In this document: positions 24,898 to 33,627 of the stretch, in pieces
How the letters are laid out: each line of letters opens with the position of its first letter
Numbering within the stretch: position 1 is the stretch's first letter
Source: Luteococcus sp052116585
GTDB taxonomy: Bacteria; Actinomycetota; Actinomycetes; Propionibacteriales; Propionibacteriaceae
NCBI RefSeq assembly: GCF_052116585.1
Contig: NZ_JBQKKT010000008.1
Span: forward strand, 68,801-132,800
DNA: 64,000 nucleotides
Direction: 5' to 3'
The notes under the pieces: model-generated
Databases searched by the model: none
Seen by the model: only the letters and a program-made list of their open reading frames with translations
What the model was told of the DNA's origin: nothing
Program-made: the position numbers and the translations under genes

Positions 24898-25977
24898 TCA
24901 GGCGAGCAGGCGAATGCCCTGCCAGTTCCAGCCGATCTGCTGCGCCGGGGCCCACACACCGCCCTGGTTGATGTACTTGTACAGGTTGCCGTCGCTGCGG
25001 CGGGCGATCAGATCGCTGAGGCTGTCGCCGTTGAGCGAGCCGGGCGAGCTCACGGTCTGCATCGCACCCCAGCCGTGACCCACCCGGCGCGGGGTCGTGA
25101 AGGTCTCGTCGGTGCTCAGGGAGACCGTGTGGGCCCACATGGTCCCGTCCTCGCGGATGGTGACCAGGTCTCCCAGCTGGTCCTTGTTGAAGTCACGCGT
25201 GGCAATGGTCTTCACCGTCGTGCCCCAGCCGGTAGCGATCTCGATCGGGTCGCCCAGACCATCGACCATGATGTCGAACATGTACAGGACATCGCCCTTG
25301 CTGGCGATCAGTGCATGGGAGCCGAAGCTCAACGGCGAGTTGGTGCCCGTGATGGTGAAGTTCGTGTACCCGTCGAGGCCGCTGGCGATCCGAGTTCCAT
25401 TGGAGAATCGTCCGGCACCCTTGTTGTCGTAACGCCACAGCGTGCCGTCATTGCGGACGGCGAGCAAGTAGTTGCCCGTGCCCTCGCCCTCGATCTCATT
25501 GACCTGCTGCATGAAGACCATGCTGTTCCAGCCAGTGCCGGCCTTGATGCCGGTGGCCAGGGTGGTGGCCGTCATGCGGTAGTAGTACAAGTCCCCGGTG
25601 CCGGCCTGGATGCCCAGCACGTCGGCCTTTCCGTCGCGGTTCTGGTCGCCGTCGACGGGGCGCGACGGGGAGCCGGTGCAGGGCTTCACGAGGGTGCTGC
25701 CGCTGGTGCTGGGGTAGTCGGCCGTGGCGGGGGCGCCCAGCCACACATAGCTGCCACCGGGCAGTCCGGTCAGGGTGCGGGTGGTCCCGGCGGGCACCTC
25801 GACGTAGTCGCCGCTGTCCACCAACGTGATCCAGGCCGACGAGGTGGTGTTGGTCACCTTGAGCACGCCGCAGCTCGGCGAGGTGACGGTGGTGCCCGCA
25901 GCGGAGGCGGGACTGGCGACCGCGAACGACGCGGTCAGGGCGGCGGCGCACATGACGCCGGCGACTGTTCTCTTCAT
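24898..25977 (-). CDS. Secreted protein with FG-GAP/tachylectin-like repeats
   Basis: A 359-residue exported protein. The signal peptide (MKRTVAGVMCAAALTASFAVASPASA) is followed by a small beta-rich domain and, from about residue 110, repeated blades of the form DQNRDGKADVLG, RNDGTLWRYDNKG, DFNKDQLGDLVTIREDGTMW and LNGDSLSDLIARRSDGNLYKY. The repeated D-x-N/D-x-D-G loops suggest calcium-stabilised beta-propeller blades of the VCBS/FG-GAP type often attached to secreted hydrolases. No catalytic domain is visible, so it may be a binding or surface protein. Confidence 0.85.
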   Translation of the reverse strand: MKRTVAGVMCAAALTASFAVASPASAAGTTVTSPSCGVLKVTNTTSSAWITLVDSGDYVEVPAGTTRTLTGLPGGSYVWLGAPATADYPSTSGSTLVKPCTGSPSRPVDGDQNRDGKADVLGIQAGTGDLYYYRMTATTLATGIKAGTGWNSMVFMQQVNEIEGEGTGNYLLAVRNDGTLWRYDNKGAGRFSNGTRIASGLDGYTNFTITGTNSPLSFGSHALIASKGDVLYMFDIMVDGLGDPIEIATGWGTTVKTIATRDFNKDQLGDLVTIREDGTMWAHTVSLSTDETFTTPRRVGHGWGAMQTVSSPGSLNGDSLSDLIARRSDGNLYKYINQGGVWAPAQQIGWNWQGIRLLA

Positions 25978-26154
25978 GGGTGCCCTTGCGTTCAGTCGGT
26001 GCAGGATCTGTCCCGATCGGACTCAGCGTAGAACCTTGACCAATGAGTGGTCAGGCGGCTCGGGTGCCTTCAGGAAACGTACAGCCTCGACGATGTCACC
26101 GCAGGTCTGGGTTTGTTCCACCGTGACGTCCGGCCTGTTCGTGCGGCCCTGACG

Positions 26155-27030
26155 TCACGGCAGTTGCAGGAAGGCGCGCACTGCGTCCAGTCGGGGGAAG
26201 CTGATCGTCGCATCCGCCTGGGTGGCGGCAACCGGCTTGGCGCAATAGGCAACGCCGAGCCCGGCCTCGCCCAGCATGTCCAGATCATTGGCACCGTCGC
26301 CGACGGCGACGGTCTGGGCGGCCGTGCAGCCTGCCAGCTCGGCGCAGCGCAACAGGTGACGGCGCTTCGCGGCCCGGTCGACGACCTCCCCGCGAGTGAG
26401 TCCGGTGAGACGGCCGTCGCGCACCTCGAACCGATTGGCGGTGATGTGGTCGATGCCCAGCCCCTCGACGAGGGGCTCGACCACCTCTGTGAAACCGCCC
26501 GAGACCAGTCCGACCTGACCACCTGCCTGCTTGACCGAGCGGATCAGCTCCAGCGCCCCGGGGCTGAACTCCAGCTCCCGACGCACCTCGTCCAGGACGG
26601 AGACATCCAGACCAGCCAGGGTGGCCACCCGCGCCCGCAGGGAGGCCGCGAAGTCCAGCTCGCCCCGCATGGCGCTCTCCGTGATGGCGGCCACCTGCTC
26701 ACCCGTCCCCGCGCGGTGCGCCACTTCGTCGATCACCTCGGAGGTGATCAGGGTGGAGTCGACGTCCATCATCAGCAGGCGGGGCGGCATGCTGGCCAGT
26801 GGCTCCTCGACGACGGCGGCATCGATGCCGAGGCGTCCGGCAGCCCCCCGGATGAGGGACCGGGTGCGGACCAGGTCATCGAGCTCGCCCAGTGCACTGG
26901 CCACATGGCCCCAAGGCGTGCACTCTCGGCGCTCCTCACGAGGGCTGGACAGCTGCTCCAGGGCGAGGGTGGCCAAGGACTCGGGCACCTCGGAGGCTGA
27001 GGTCAGGACAATGCGTACGGTCTGGGGCAC
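26155..27030 (-). CDS. serB: Phosphoserine phosphatase
   Basis: A 291-residue SerB-type HAD phosphatase that releases serine from phosphoserine. Motif I is MMDVDSTLITSEVIDE, motif II VGLVSGGFTEVV, and motif IV VAVGDGANDLDMLGEAGLGVAY. The N-terminal 75 residues resemble the regulatory region in actinobacterial SerB but are shorter than the two-ACT form. The GTG start at 27030 lies 6 nt after a TAATCT box, so the mRNA is probably leaderless. A 17-bp tandem repeat lies upstream of the promoter. Confidence 0.92.
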   Translation of the reverse strand: MPQTVRIVLTSASEVPESLATLALEQLSSPREERRECTPWGHVASALGELDDLVRTRSLIRGAAGRLGIDAAVVEEPLASMPPRLLMMDVDSTLITSEVIDEVAHRAGTGEQVAAITESAMRGELDFAASLRARVATLAGLDVSVLDEVRRELEFSPGALELIRSVKQAGGQVGLVSGGFTEVVEPLVEGLGIDHITANRFEVRDGRLTGLTRGEVVDRAAKRRHLLRCAELAGCTAAQTVAVGDGANDLDMLGEAGLGVAYCAKPVAATQADATISFPRLDAVRAFLQLP

Positions 27031-27036
27031 GGGAAC

Positions 27037-27042
27037 AGATTA
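27037..27042 (-). promoter_or_regulatory. -10 box TAATCT (leaderless serB mRNA)
   Basis: TAATCT on the minus strand is 6 nt from the GTG start at 27030. A possible TTGCCC -35 at 27062-27067 has a 19-bp spacer. Confidence 0.6.
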
Positions 27043-27113
27043 GGCAATGCGGCACGCGCCCGGGCAATTGGTGGTCCACTGCGGGGGTTGGGCAACAGGA
27101 CCGTTCAAGCCAG

Positions 27114-27177
27114 TTGGGGGTTCAGGGCCGTTGGGGGTTCAGGGCCGTTGGGGGTTCAGGGCCGTTGGGTGCTCAGG
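27114..27177. repeat. 3.7 copies of a 17-bp tandem repeat
   Basis: TTGGGGGTTCAGGGCCG occurs at 27114, 27131 and 27148, followed by a degenerate partial copy that overlaps the stop codon of the YwiC-like gene. It lies between that gene and the serB promoter. Confidence 0.9.
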
Positions 27178-27988
27178 TCAGGCAGAGGGCCAGGGCCACC
27201 AGGCTCAGCACGACCTCGAGGGCCCCCACCTGGGCTGGGCGGATGGTCCGGCCGCGTTGGGGTCCGAACCAGGGCAGTGCCCAGGCGCGCAGCGTCCCCA
27301 CCGCGAAGAAGGCCGCCCAGCCCCAGCTGGTCACATCCAGCACGGCCATGGTCGTGGCGATCAACGTCCACGCGAAGTGCCAAGCCATCGAGGCCCACAC
27401 CCAGCCAGGCTTGTTGCGCTCCCGGATGAGGGTCTTGACGACGAAGACGGTCCCGAAGAAGTAGCCGAACAGTGCAGGGGCGAGCCAGGTGCGGGCGTCG
27501 AGGCCATGGCTGGCCACGGCCTGCGGGGTGGTGAAGGGCAGGATCCAGGCCAGCAGGCTGGCGGCCAACACCGTGCACAGACCCGAGAGCAGGGCCCGGT
27601 CATGGCGCCGACTCGTCAGCCACAGGGCCGTGCCCAGCAGGGGCAGGTAGACCGGCAGCCACCACAGCAGTGGCAATCCACCCAGCGCCAGCGTGGCGAC
27701 TCCCGTCGCTGCCGAGACCAAGCCGTAGGTGAGCACCGCGGGAAGGTACTGCCCCCGTCGGCGCGGGGCGGCCTTGAGCCACAGGCCCGTCGCATTGAAA
27801 CAGAAGTAGCCCACCAGCCAGGTGGCAGCCAGGGGCCAGGCCCAGGCCGGCAGGCCGACGTGGCTGCGCAGCGTCAGCCCGACGACGAGTGGGACGAAGA
27901 GCATGGCCCATGCCCCGTGCTGCTGGGGGATCCAGGCCCCTTTGGCTCGTGCTGGCGTGACCCGTGCTGGCATGACCCGTGCTGGCAT
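27173..27988 (-). CDS. YwiC-like membrane protein
   Basis: A 271-residue polytopic membrane protein. IPQQHGAWAMLFVPLVVGLTL near the N-terminus is the family hallmark; about eight hydrophobic helices follow, with the conserved WLKAAPRRR loop after the second. The function of YwiC-like proteins is not established. The N-terminus MPARVMPARVTPAR is encoded by a 15-bp tandem repeat, giving two possible Met starts; the first (27988) lies 6 nt from a perfect TAATAT -10 box and is taken as a leaderless start. Confidence 0.85.
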   Translation of the reverse strand: MPARVMPARVTPARAKGAWIPQQHGAWAMLFVPLVVGLTLRSHVGLPAWAWPLAATWLVGYFCFNATGLWLKAAPRRRGQYLPAVLTYGLVSAATGVATLALGGLPLLWWLPVYLPLLGTALWLTSRRHDRALLSGLCTVLAASLLAWILPFTTPQAVASHGLDARTWLAPALFGYFFGTVFVVKTLIRERNKPGWVWASMAWHFAWTLIATTMAVLDVTSWGWAAFFAVGTLRAWALPWFGPQRGRTIRPAQVGALEVVLSLVALALCLT

Positions 27989-27992
27989 GGCG
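27948..27992. repeat. Three tandem 15-bp copies at the start of the YwiC-like gene
   Basis: CGTGCTGGCRTGACC is repeated three times (the last copy degenerate) and encodes the MPARV-MPARV-TPAR stretch, duplicating the start codon context. Confidence 0.85.
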
Positions 27993-27994
27993 CC

Positions 27995-28000
27995 ATATTA
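27995..28000 (-). promoter_or_regulatory. -10 box TAATAT (leaderless ywiC-like mRNA)
   Basis: TAATAT is followed by 6 nt and the ATG at 27988. Confidence 0.65.
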
Positions 28001-28033
28001 CCCCGGATCAATCCGGAGTAATTGATGGGTGGG

Positions 28034-29092
28034 TCAGCGGACCTCGGTGTGGGTCACCGTGTACTTCGGGTTCTGCTGCACCACGACGGTGCGCCCCAGC
28101 ACCTCGTTGAGACGGGCGCGCCACGGCAGGTGCGAGTTGTACACACACCAGAATTCGCCCCCGGGACGAAGCACCCGCGCGGCCTGTGCGAACATCTCCA
28201 GAGCCGGGCCGGACTCCTTGGCGTGGCCAATGTGGAAGGGCGGATTGGTCACCAGGATGTCCAGGGAATCGGTCTCGAAGTCCGCCAGGCCGTCGCGCCA
28301 CAGCACGTCCACGCGGACATCATTCGCCTCGGCGGTCAGCCGGGTGGCCTCGACGGCCGCCCAGGACACGTCGCTGGCCATCACGTGGGCCGTGCGGAAA
28401 CGGCGGGAGAGCAGCGTGGCCAACACGCCGTTTCCGCATCCCAGGTCAAGCACCTGCAAGGCGCCACCCTCATTGCCTGCGGCCTGCGACGGGCTGCCCC
28501 CCACCTGCTTGCCGATCCTGCCCAGATTGTCGGTGAGCAGGCGGGTGCCCGCATCCACCTTGGCTCCGGCGAAGGTGTTGCCGTGGGCCCACAGTTCCAG
28601 ATCGAGGTCGGCATGCTTCTTCGAACGGGGCCACGTGGCCTCCGACGGGTAGGGCAGGCGCGCGTGCAGCACGCGTGACTTCTGCCGCCCCAGTGAGGCA
28701 TTGACCGAGCCGAAGTGGGTCAGCAGCACCTCATTCATGCTCAGGGTCATGTGCTTGACCCGGCCGCCGGCCACGACACGCACCTCGGGATCGGCCAGAT
28801 TGGCCACCAGCTCCGCGTACTCGTCCAGACCCGCGAGGCTCTTGGGCAGCCGCATCCAGACCAGATCTGCCCCCGTCAGCGCGTCGACCAGGGACTCGGC
28901 CAGCAGCTCCGGGGGGAGCTCCTGACGCTCGCGCAGGTCGTCGCTCCACACCAGAACCTCATCGGCCACGTCACGGGCACGCTCCACCAGCGCAGGGGCG
29001 TCGAGCAGGACGAGGCGACGGGCACGGGCCCCCTCGGTGATGTCCAGGGATTCGTCGGCGATCAGCAGGTCAACAGGGTCAGTCTCAAGCAC
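28034..29092 (-). CDS. RsmC/RlmG-like rRNA (guanine-N2) methyltransferase
   Basis: A 352-residue two-domain class I methyltransferase. The N-terminal half is a degenerate methyltransferase-like domain, and the C-terminal half has the SAM motif VLDLGCGNGVLATLL and the N-methylation motif VTNPPFHIGHA, the combination seen in the RsmC and RlmG enzymes that modify guanines in rRNA. The GTG at 29092 is the likely start; upstream in-frame sequence runs into the opposite gene. The start is only 120 bp from the divergent PPDK regulator. Which rRNA position is modified is not known. Confidence 0.82.
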   Translation of the reverse strand: MLETDPVDLLIADESLDITEGARARRLVLLDAPALVERARDVADEVLVWSDDLRERQELPPELLAESLVDALTGADLVWMRLPKSLAGLDEYAELVANLADPEVRVVAGGRVKHMTLSMNEVLLTHFGSVNASLGRQKSRVLHARLPYPSEATWPRSKKHADLDLELWAHGNTFAGAKVDAGTRLLTDNLGRIGKQVGGSPSQAAGNEGGALQVLDLGCGNGVLATLLSRRFRTAHVMASDVSWAAVEATRLTAEANDVRVDVLWRDGLADFETDSLDILVTNPPFHIGHAKESGPALEMFAQAARVLRPGGEFWCVYNSHLPWRARLNEVLGRTVVVQQNPKYTVTHTEVR

Positions 29093-29200
29093 GCTCCCAG
29101 TCTCCCAGTCGAGCGGCGGAAAACCCGCATCGACGCCGCCGCGGGCCCGCGCGCGGTGCTGCAGGGCGGGCCCCGGCGCAGCCTCGTCAGTGCGACGTTG

Positions 29201-29206
29201 TAGGTT
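29201..29206 (+). promoter_or_regulatory. -10 box TAGGTT (leaderless PPDK-regulator mRNA)
   Basis: TAGGTT is followed by 6 nt and the ATG at 29213. Confidence 0.6.
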
Positions 29207-29212
29207 GTCGCC

Positions 29213-30103
29213 ATGGCAATGGAGCCGCTGCAGATCCACGTGATCGCCGATTCCACCGGGGAGACGGCGGCACGGCTGGCGCGCGCCGCCCAGGCGCAGT
29301 TCACCAACATCTCCGCGACCATCGTCCGGCATCCTCGCGTGAGCACCCCGGAGGCACTGTTCGCCATCTTCGACGGGCTGCGCGGGTCCCAGACTGATGA
29401 GCCCCACATTCGCCGGGTGGTGCTGTTCACGCTGGTCAATGAACACATGCGCACGCTGGTCACCACCGCCTGCCAGGAGCTGTCGCTGCCCTGCGCAGAC
29501 ATCCTGGGCGGCACCCTTGCCGCCTTCGAGGCCGCCACGGGTGCCGAGGCCGACGAGGTGGCGCGTCGTCCCGTTGGTGTGGAGGCCGACTACTTCGAGC
29601 GCATCTCGGCGATGGAGTTCGCCGTGCGCAATGATGACGGTGCCATCCCCGAAGCCCTGCGCGACTGTGACATCTGCCTGGTCGGCGCCTCCCGATCAGG
29701 CAAGACCCCGCTGAGCATCTACTTGGGCTACTTGGGATACAAGACGGTCAATGTGCCCCTGGTGCCGGGCATCGCGCCGCCCGAGGAACTCTTCGGCCTC
29801 ACCCGCTGGCGGATCGTCGGGCTCACGATCGACCCGGAACGGTTGCTCGCCATCCGCAACCGACGGGTCAAGGGTCTGGGCGGCTTTGGTACCAAGGACG
29901 GGTATGCAGACCTGGTGCAGATCTACGACGAGCTCGACGAGGTCGGCAGGATCCAGCGCCGTCTGGGGTGCCCTGTGATCGACACCACCGGCCTGGCGCT
30001 GGAGGAGGCCGCGGTGCGGGTGATCGACATCGTCGACGATCGTGCCCGCAAGGCAGGCTCCGCGCTGCGGCGCCCGGCAGGGAGTCTGATGGTGAGGCCC
30101 TGA
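29213..30103 (+). CDS. PPDK regulatory protein (bifunctional kinase/Pi-dependent phosphorylase, DUF299)
   Basis: A 296-residue member of the PSRP/PDRP family, which inactivates pyruvate phosphate dikinase by ADP-dependent phosphorylation of a Thr near its catalytic His and reactivates it by phosphorolysis. The N-terminus IHVIADSTGETAARLARAAQAQF and the P-loop GASRSGKT (residues 158-165) are hallmarks, as are PLVPGIAPP and GLTIDPERLLAIRNRR. The target, PPDK, is the next gene 140 bp downstream. A second ATG three codons in is also possible. Confidence 0.95.
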   Translation: MAMEPLQIHVIADSTGETAARLARAAQAQFTNISATIVRHPRVSTPEALFAIFDGLRGSQTDEPHIRRVVLFTLVNEHMRTLVTTACQELSLPCADILGGTLAAFEAATGAEADEVARRPVGVEADYFERISAMEFAVRNDDGAIPEALRDCDICLVGASRSGKTPLSIYLGYLGYKTVNVPLVPGIAPPEELFGLTRWRIVGLTIDPERLLAIRNRRVKGLGGFGTKDGYADLVQIYDELDEVGRIQRRLGCPVIDTTGLALEEAAVRVIDIVDDRARKAGSALRRPAGSLMVRP

Positions 30104-30243
30104 GGCCGGGTCGTCGACGAGCGGCCAGGGCGACGGCAAGAACCTCCCCGCCTGTGGGTGGGGCACAACTGAACATGACCTCGGGTAATGACCCACAGGG
30201 TGGCCGCGGGCCATCCGGAGCACGGAACCAAAGGAGATTCCAC

Positions 30244-32892
30244 GTGACCGAGAAGTACATCTACGACCTGCACGAGGGCGACGCCACCATGCGCAACCTG
30301 CTGGGCGGCAAGGGTGCAGGCGTGGCCGAGATGGCCAAGGTTGGCGTGCCCGTCCCCGATGCCTTCACCGTGACCACCACGGCCAGCGTCGAGACGATGA
30401 AGCGCGGCGGCCAGTGGCCCGAGGAGCTGGCTGGTCAGGTGGCAGAGGCCCTCAAGCGTCTCGAGGAGCGCACGGGCCGCGTGCTGGGCGGCAAGGACAA
30501 GCCGCTGCTGCTGAGCGTCCGTTCGGGAGCCGTGGTCTCCATGCCCGGCATGATGGACACCATCCTCAACCTGGGCATCAGCGACGAGACGGTCCCGGCC
30601 ATCGTGGAGGAGTCCGGCAACGAGCGCTTCGCGTGGGACTGCTACCGCCGCTTCATCCAGATGTACGGCGAGGTGGTGGAGGGCGTCGATGCCCACGCCT
30701 ACGAGGACGCGCTGACCAACATGAAGGACCGCAAGGGGGTCCAGCAGGACACCGAGCTGAGCGCCGACGACCTCAAGGAGCTGGTTGAGGAGTTCAAGCA
30801 GATCAGCAATGACGCCCTGGGCGGCGAGTGGACCACCGACCCCGTCGAGCAGCTGAACCGCGCCATCAATGCCGTCTTCAAGAGCTGGCTCAACCCGCGC
30901 GCCGACGTCTACCGCAAGGCCAACGGCATCTCGGCTGACTACGGCACCGCCGTCAATGTGATGCAGATGGTCTTCGGCAACCGAGGTGAGACGTCGGCCA
31001 CCGGTGTGTGCTTCACCCGCAACCCGTCCACTGGTGCCAATGAGCTCTACGGTGAGTTCCTGGTCAATGCCCAGGGCGAGGACGTGGTCGCGGGTATCCG
31101 TACTCCGCGCCCGCTGGCCGAAATGCAGGAAGTCCTGCCCGAGGCCTACCAGCAACTCATCGACACGATGAAGAAGATGGAGCTGCACTACAGGGACATG
31201 CAGGACATGGAGTTCACCATCGAGAATGGCAAGCTCTACCTGCTGCAGACCCGCAACGGCAAGCGCACCGCCGCCGCCGCGCTGAAGGTGGCCAGTGACC
31301 TCGTCGACGAGGGGGTCATCGACAAGACCGAGGCGCTCAACCGCATCGAACCCGCCCAGCTCGACCAGTTGCTGCACCCGGCCATCGACCCGAACCATGG
31401 CCGCACGGCCATTGCGAAGGGCCTGCCCGCCAGCCCCGGCGCCGCGGTCGGTGAGATCGTCTTCGACGCCGAGGTGGCCGCCGAGCGCGGTGGCAGGGGC
31501 GAGCCCATCGTCCTGGTGCGGTTCGAGACCACCCCGGATGACATCGCCGGCGTTATCGTCTGCCAGGGCATCCTCACGGCCCACGGTGGCATGACCTCGC
31601 ACGCCGCGGTCGTGGCGCGTGGCATGGGCAAGCCCTGCGTCGCCGGCGCCGCGGGCATCAAGATCGACCCCGTCGCCAAGACGCTCACGATCGGTGAGAC
31701 GGTCTTCAACGAGGGCGACGTGATCACCCTCAATGGCTCCACTGGTGAGGTCTTCGGTGAGGCCCTCGAACTGATCCCGCCGCAGATCAACGAAGACTTT
31801 CAGAAGGTCGTCGGGTGGGCCGACGAGGTGCGCACCATGGGTGTGCGCGCCAACGCCGAGACCTTCGAGGACGCCAGCAAGGCCCGCGAGCTGGGCGCCG
31901 AGGGCATCGGGCTGTGCCGCACCGAGCACATGTTCTTCGGCGCCGACCGTCTGCCTGCGGTGCGCGAGATGATCACCGCCGACAATTCCGAGCAGCGAGC
32001 CGCCGCCCTGGAGAAGATCCTGCCCATGCAGCAGGCGGACTTCGAAGCGGTCTTCACGGCCATGAAGGGCCTGCCGGTCACCGTCCGCCTGCTGGACCCG
32101 CCGCTCCACGAATTCCTGCCGAACCTGGTGGAGCAGAGCCTCCTGGTGCAGAAGCTGGAGCTCACCGGAGCACCCGCTGCGGAGCTGGAGGAGGCCCGCA
32201 AGGTGCTCGGCCAGGTGAAGAAGCTGCACGAGCAGAACCCCATGCTGGGCACCCGTGGCTGCCGTCTGGCCATGCTGTACCCGGAGATCCCGGACATGCA
32301 GGCACGCGCCATCATCCGCGCAGCCCTGGCCGTCCTGGAACGTGAGGGCGAGACCATCGGCATCGAGATCATGATCCCGCTGGTTGCGCTGCCGGCCGAG
32401 CTCAAGAAGCAGCGCGCCATCGTCGACGCGGCGGTCAAGGAGGAGTTCGAGAAGGCCGGCAAGGATCTGCCGTACACGATCGGCACGATGATCGAGCTGC
32501 CGCGCGCCGCGATGGTGGCCGACCAGATCGCCGAGCATGCCGACTTCTACTCCTTCGGCACCAATGACCTCACACAGACCACCATCGGAATCAGCCGTGA
32601 CGATGCCGAGAACGGCTTCCTCACCGACTACGTGGTGGACGGTGTGCTGCCGAAGAATCCGTTCGAGTCCATCGACGTCGACGGAGTCGGCGCCGTGGTG
32701 CGTACGGGCGTGGAGAAGGGCCGTTCCGCCAAGGCCGACCTGAAGTGCGGCGTCTGCGGTGAGCACGGTGGTGACCCGGACTCGATCGACTTCTTCCAGT
32801 CGGTGGGCCTTAACTACGTCTCCTGCTCGCCCTTCCGCGTGCCGATCGCCCGCTTCGCCGCGGCCAAGGCAGCGATGGCGCAGCAGAAGTGA
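30244..32892 (+). CDS. ppdK: Pyruvate, phosphate dikinase
   Basis: An 882-residue enzyme that interconverts pyruvate + ATP + Pi and PEP + AMP + PPi. The N-terminal ATP-grasp domain (LLGGKGAGVAEMAKVGVPVPDAF, then SVRSGAVVSMPGMMDTILNLG) is followed by the swivelling phosphohistidine domain with GGMTSHAAVVARGMGKPCV, where His453 is the catalytic residue and Thr451 the site expected to be phosphorylated by the neighbouring regulator. The C-terminal PEP/pyruvate barrel carries GLCRTEHMFF, RGCRLAMLYPEI and FGTNDLTQTT. AAGGAG precedes the GTG start by 7 nt. Propionic-acid bacteria use this enzyme for PPi-linked glycolysis and gluconeogenesis. Confidence 0.97.
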   Translation: MTEKYIYDLHEGDATMRNLLGGKGAGVAEMAKVGVPVPDAFTVTTTASVETMKRGGQWPEELAGQVAEALKRLEERTGRVLGGKDKPLLLSVRSGAVVSMPGMMDTILNLGISDETVPAIVEESGNERFAWDCYRRFIQMYGEVVEGVDAHAYEDALTNMKDRKGVQQDTELSADDLKELVEEFKQISNDALGGEWTTDPVEQLNRAINAVFKSWLNPRADVYRKANGISADYGTAVNVMQMVFGNRGETSATGVCFTRNPSTGANELYGEFLVNAQGEDVVAGIRTPRPLAEMQEVLPEAYQQLIDTMKKMELHYRDMQDMEFTIENGKLYLLQTRNGKRTAAAALKVASDLVDEGVIDKTEALNRIEPAQLDQLLHPAIDPNHGRTAIAKGLPASPGAAVGEIVFDAEVAAERGGRGEPIVLVRFETTPDDIAGVIVCQGILTAHGGMTSHAAVVARGMGKPCVAGAAGIKIDPVAKTLTIGETVFNEGDVITLNGSTGEVFGEALELIPPQINEDFQKVVGWADEVRTMGVRANAETFEDASKARELGAEGIGLCRTEHMFFGADRLPAVREMITADNSEQRAAALEKILPMQQADFEAVFTAMKGLPVTVRLLDPPLHEFLPNLVEQSLLVQKLELTGAPAAELEEARKVLGQVKKLHEQNPMLGTRGCRLAMLYPEIPDMQARAIIRAALAVLEREGETIGIEIMIPLVALPAELKKQRAIVDAAVKEEFEKAGKDLPYTIGTMIELPRAAMVADQIAEHADFYSFGTNDLTQTTIGISRDDAENGFLTDYVVDGVLPKNPFESIDVDGVGAVVRTGVEKGRSAKADLKCGVCGEHGGDPDSIDFFQSVGLNYVSCSPFRVPIARFAAAKAAMAQQK

Positions 32893-32921
32893 TTCCCGGC
32901 CCCTGAGCTTGTGAAGGGGCC

Positions 32922-32968
32922 CGACGGCATGGCCCCGTTCTCCCCTTGGGAGGGCGGGGCCATCGTCG
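32922..32968 (+). terminator. Terminator after ppdK
   Basis: A long hairpin: outer stem CGACG/CGTCG and ATGGCCCCG/CGGGGCCAT, inner CTCCC/GGGAG. Confidence 0.75.
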
Positions 32969-33078
32969 TGTCCGGGTGCAGGGCGTGTGGCAGGGTGGAA
33001 GCGGCGAGCCCAACCCCGCAGTTCCCCAACCCCAGCAGTCCCCAAAACCAGCAGTCCCAACCCCAAGGAGGCAGAGGC

Positions 33079-33492
33079 GTGGACGTACGTCGAGCAGGTC
33101 TGGACCTGGCCGAGGAACACGGCATGCATGCCGTGGTGGTGCTGGTGGAAGGGGGACTGGAAACCGAGCATCTGCAGCGGTTGCTGGCTGAGGCCACCCA
33201 GGAAGTGCAGGCGATGGCCGAGTCCGAGGGGTGGCCCGTCTGGTGGTTGGAGCAGGACGAGCACGGCTCGGTGGTGGTTCTGGACGGTCTGGCCATGGAG
33301 GTCAAGCAGGCCCTGGTGGATCTGGAGGAGAGTCACCCCTTGGGGCAGTGGTGGAATCTGGACCTCGTCACCGTGCTGCCCGACGGCGAGGTGGGGGAGT
33401 GGCACCGTTCGCCGATGCGCCCGGAGCCGCGCAGGGCGCCCTCCCCAGAGGCGCTGCAAGAGGCGCTGGCCGCTCTGGAAACCGACTCCTGA
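33079..33492 (+). CDS. CitX-like domain protein without a citrate-lyase operon
   Basis: A 137-residue protein that aligns by eye with the central and C-terminal parts of CitX, the transferase that loads the prosthetic group onto citrate lyase ACP. Matching segments are the helix EHLQRLLAEATQEVQAMAESEGW, the Val-rich strands after it, and VDLEESHPLGQWWNLDLVTVLPDGEV, close to the CitX signature E-x-SHPLGRLWDIDV. The first ~50 residues of CitX and its C-terminal Cys-x2-Cys region are absent, and no citrate-lyase genes are seen. AAGGAGG lies 7 nt before the GTG start. The assignment rests on one strong motif and overall order. Confidence 0.6.
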   Translation: MDVRRAGLDLAEEHGMHAVVVLVEGGLETEHLQRLLAEATQEVQAMAESEGWPVWWLEQDEHGSVVVLDGLAMEVKQALVDLEESHPLGQWWNLDLVTVLPDGEVGEWHRSPMRPEPRRAPSPEALQEALAALETDS

Positions 33493-33505
33493 CGGTCTCC
33501 GCGGG

Positions 33506-33574
33506 CTGGTCGCCCGTCCTGGTCCGACTTGTTGTCGCGAGACGAGCGAAAGTCGGACCAGGACGAGTGACCAG
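33506..33574. repeat. Dispersed palindromic element, copy 1
   Basis: Arms CGTCCTGGTCCGACTT (33515-33530) and their exact complement (33550-33565) enclose a 19-nt centre; an outer CTGGTC/GACCAG pair extends the palindrome. The minus-strand reading is closely similar to the palindrome at 50890-50944, including the central CGCTCGTCT block, so the two are copies of one element. Confidence 0.75.
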
Positions 33575-33627
33575 ATCAATCCCGGGGTGTGCGGACGGAG
33601 CTTGGGCGAGGGGTGTGCGGGGGCTGC

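Noticed and set aside
29923..33579. Very long open frame antisense to ppdK
   Set aside because: Its composition is that of a GC-rich shadow of the ppdK codons; no domain or start signal is seen.
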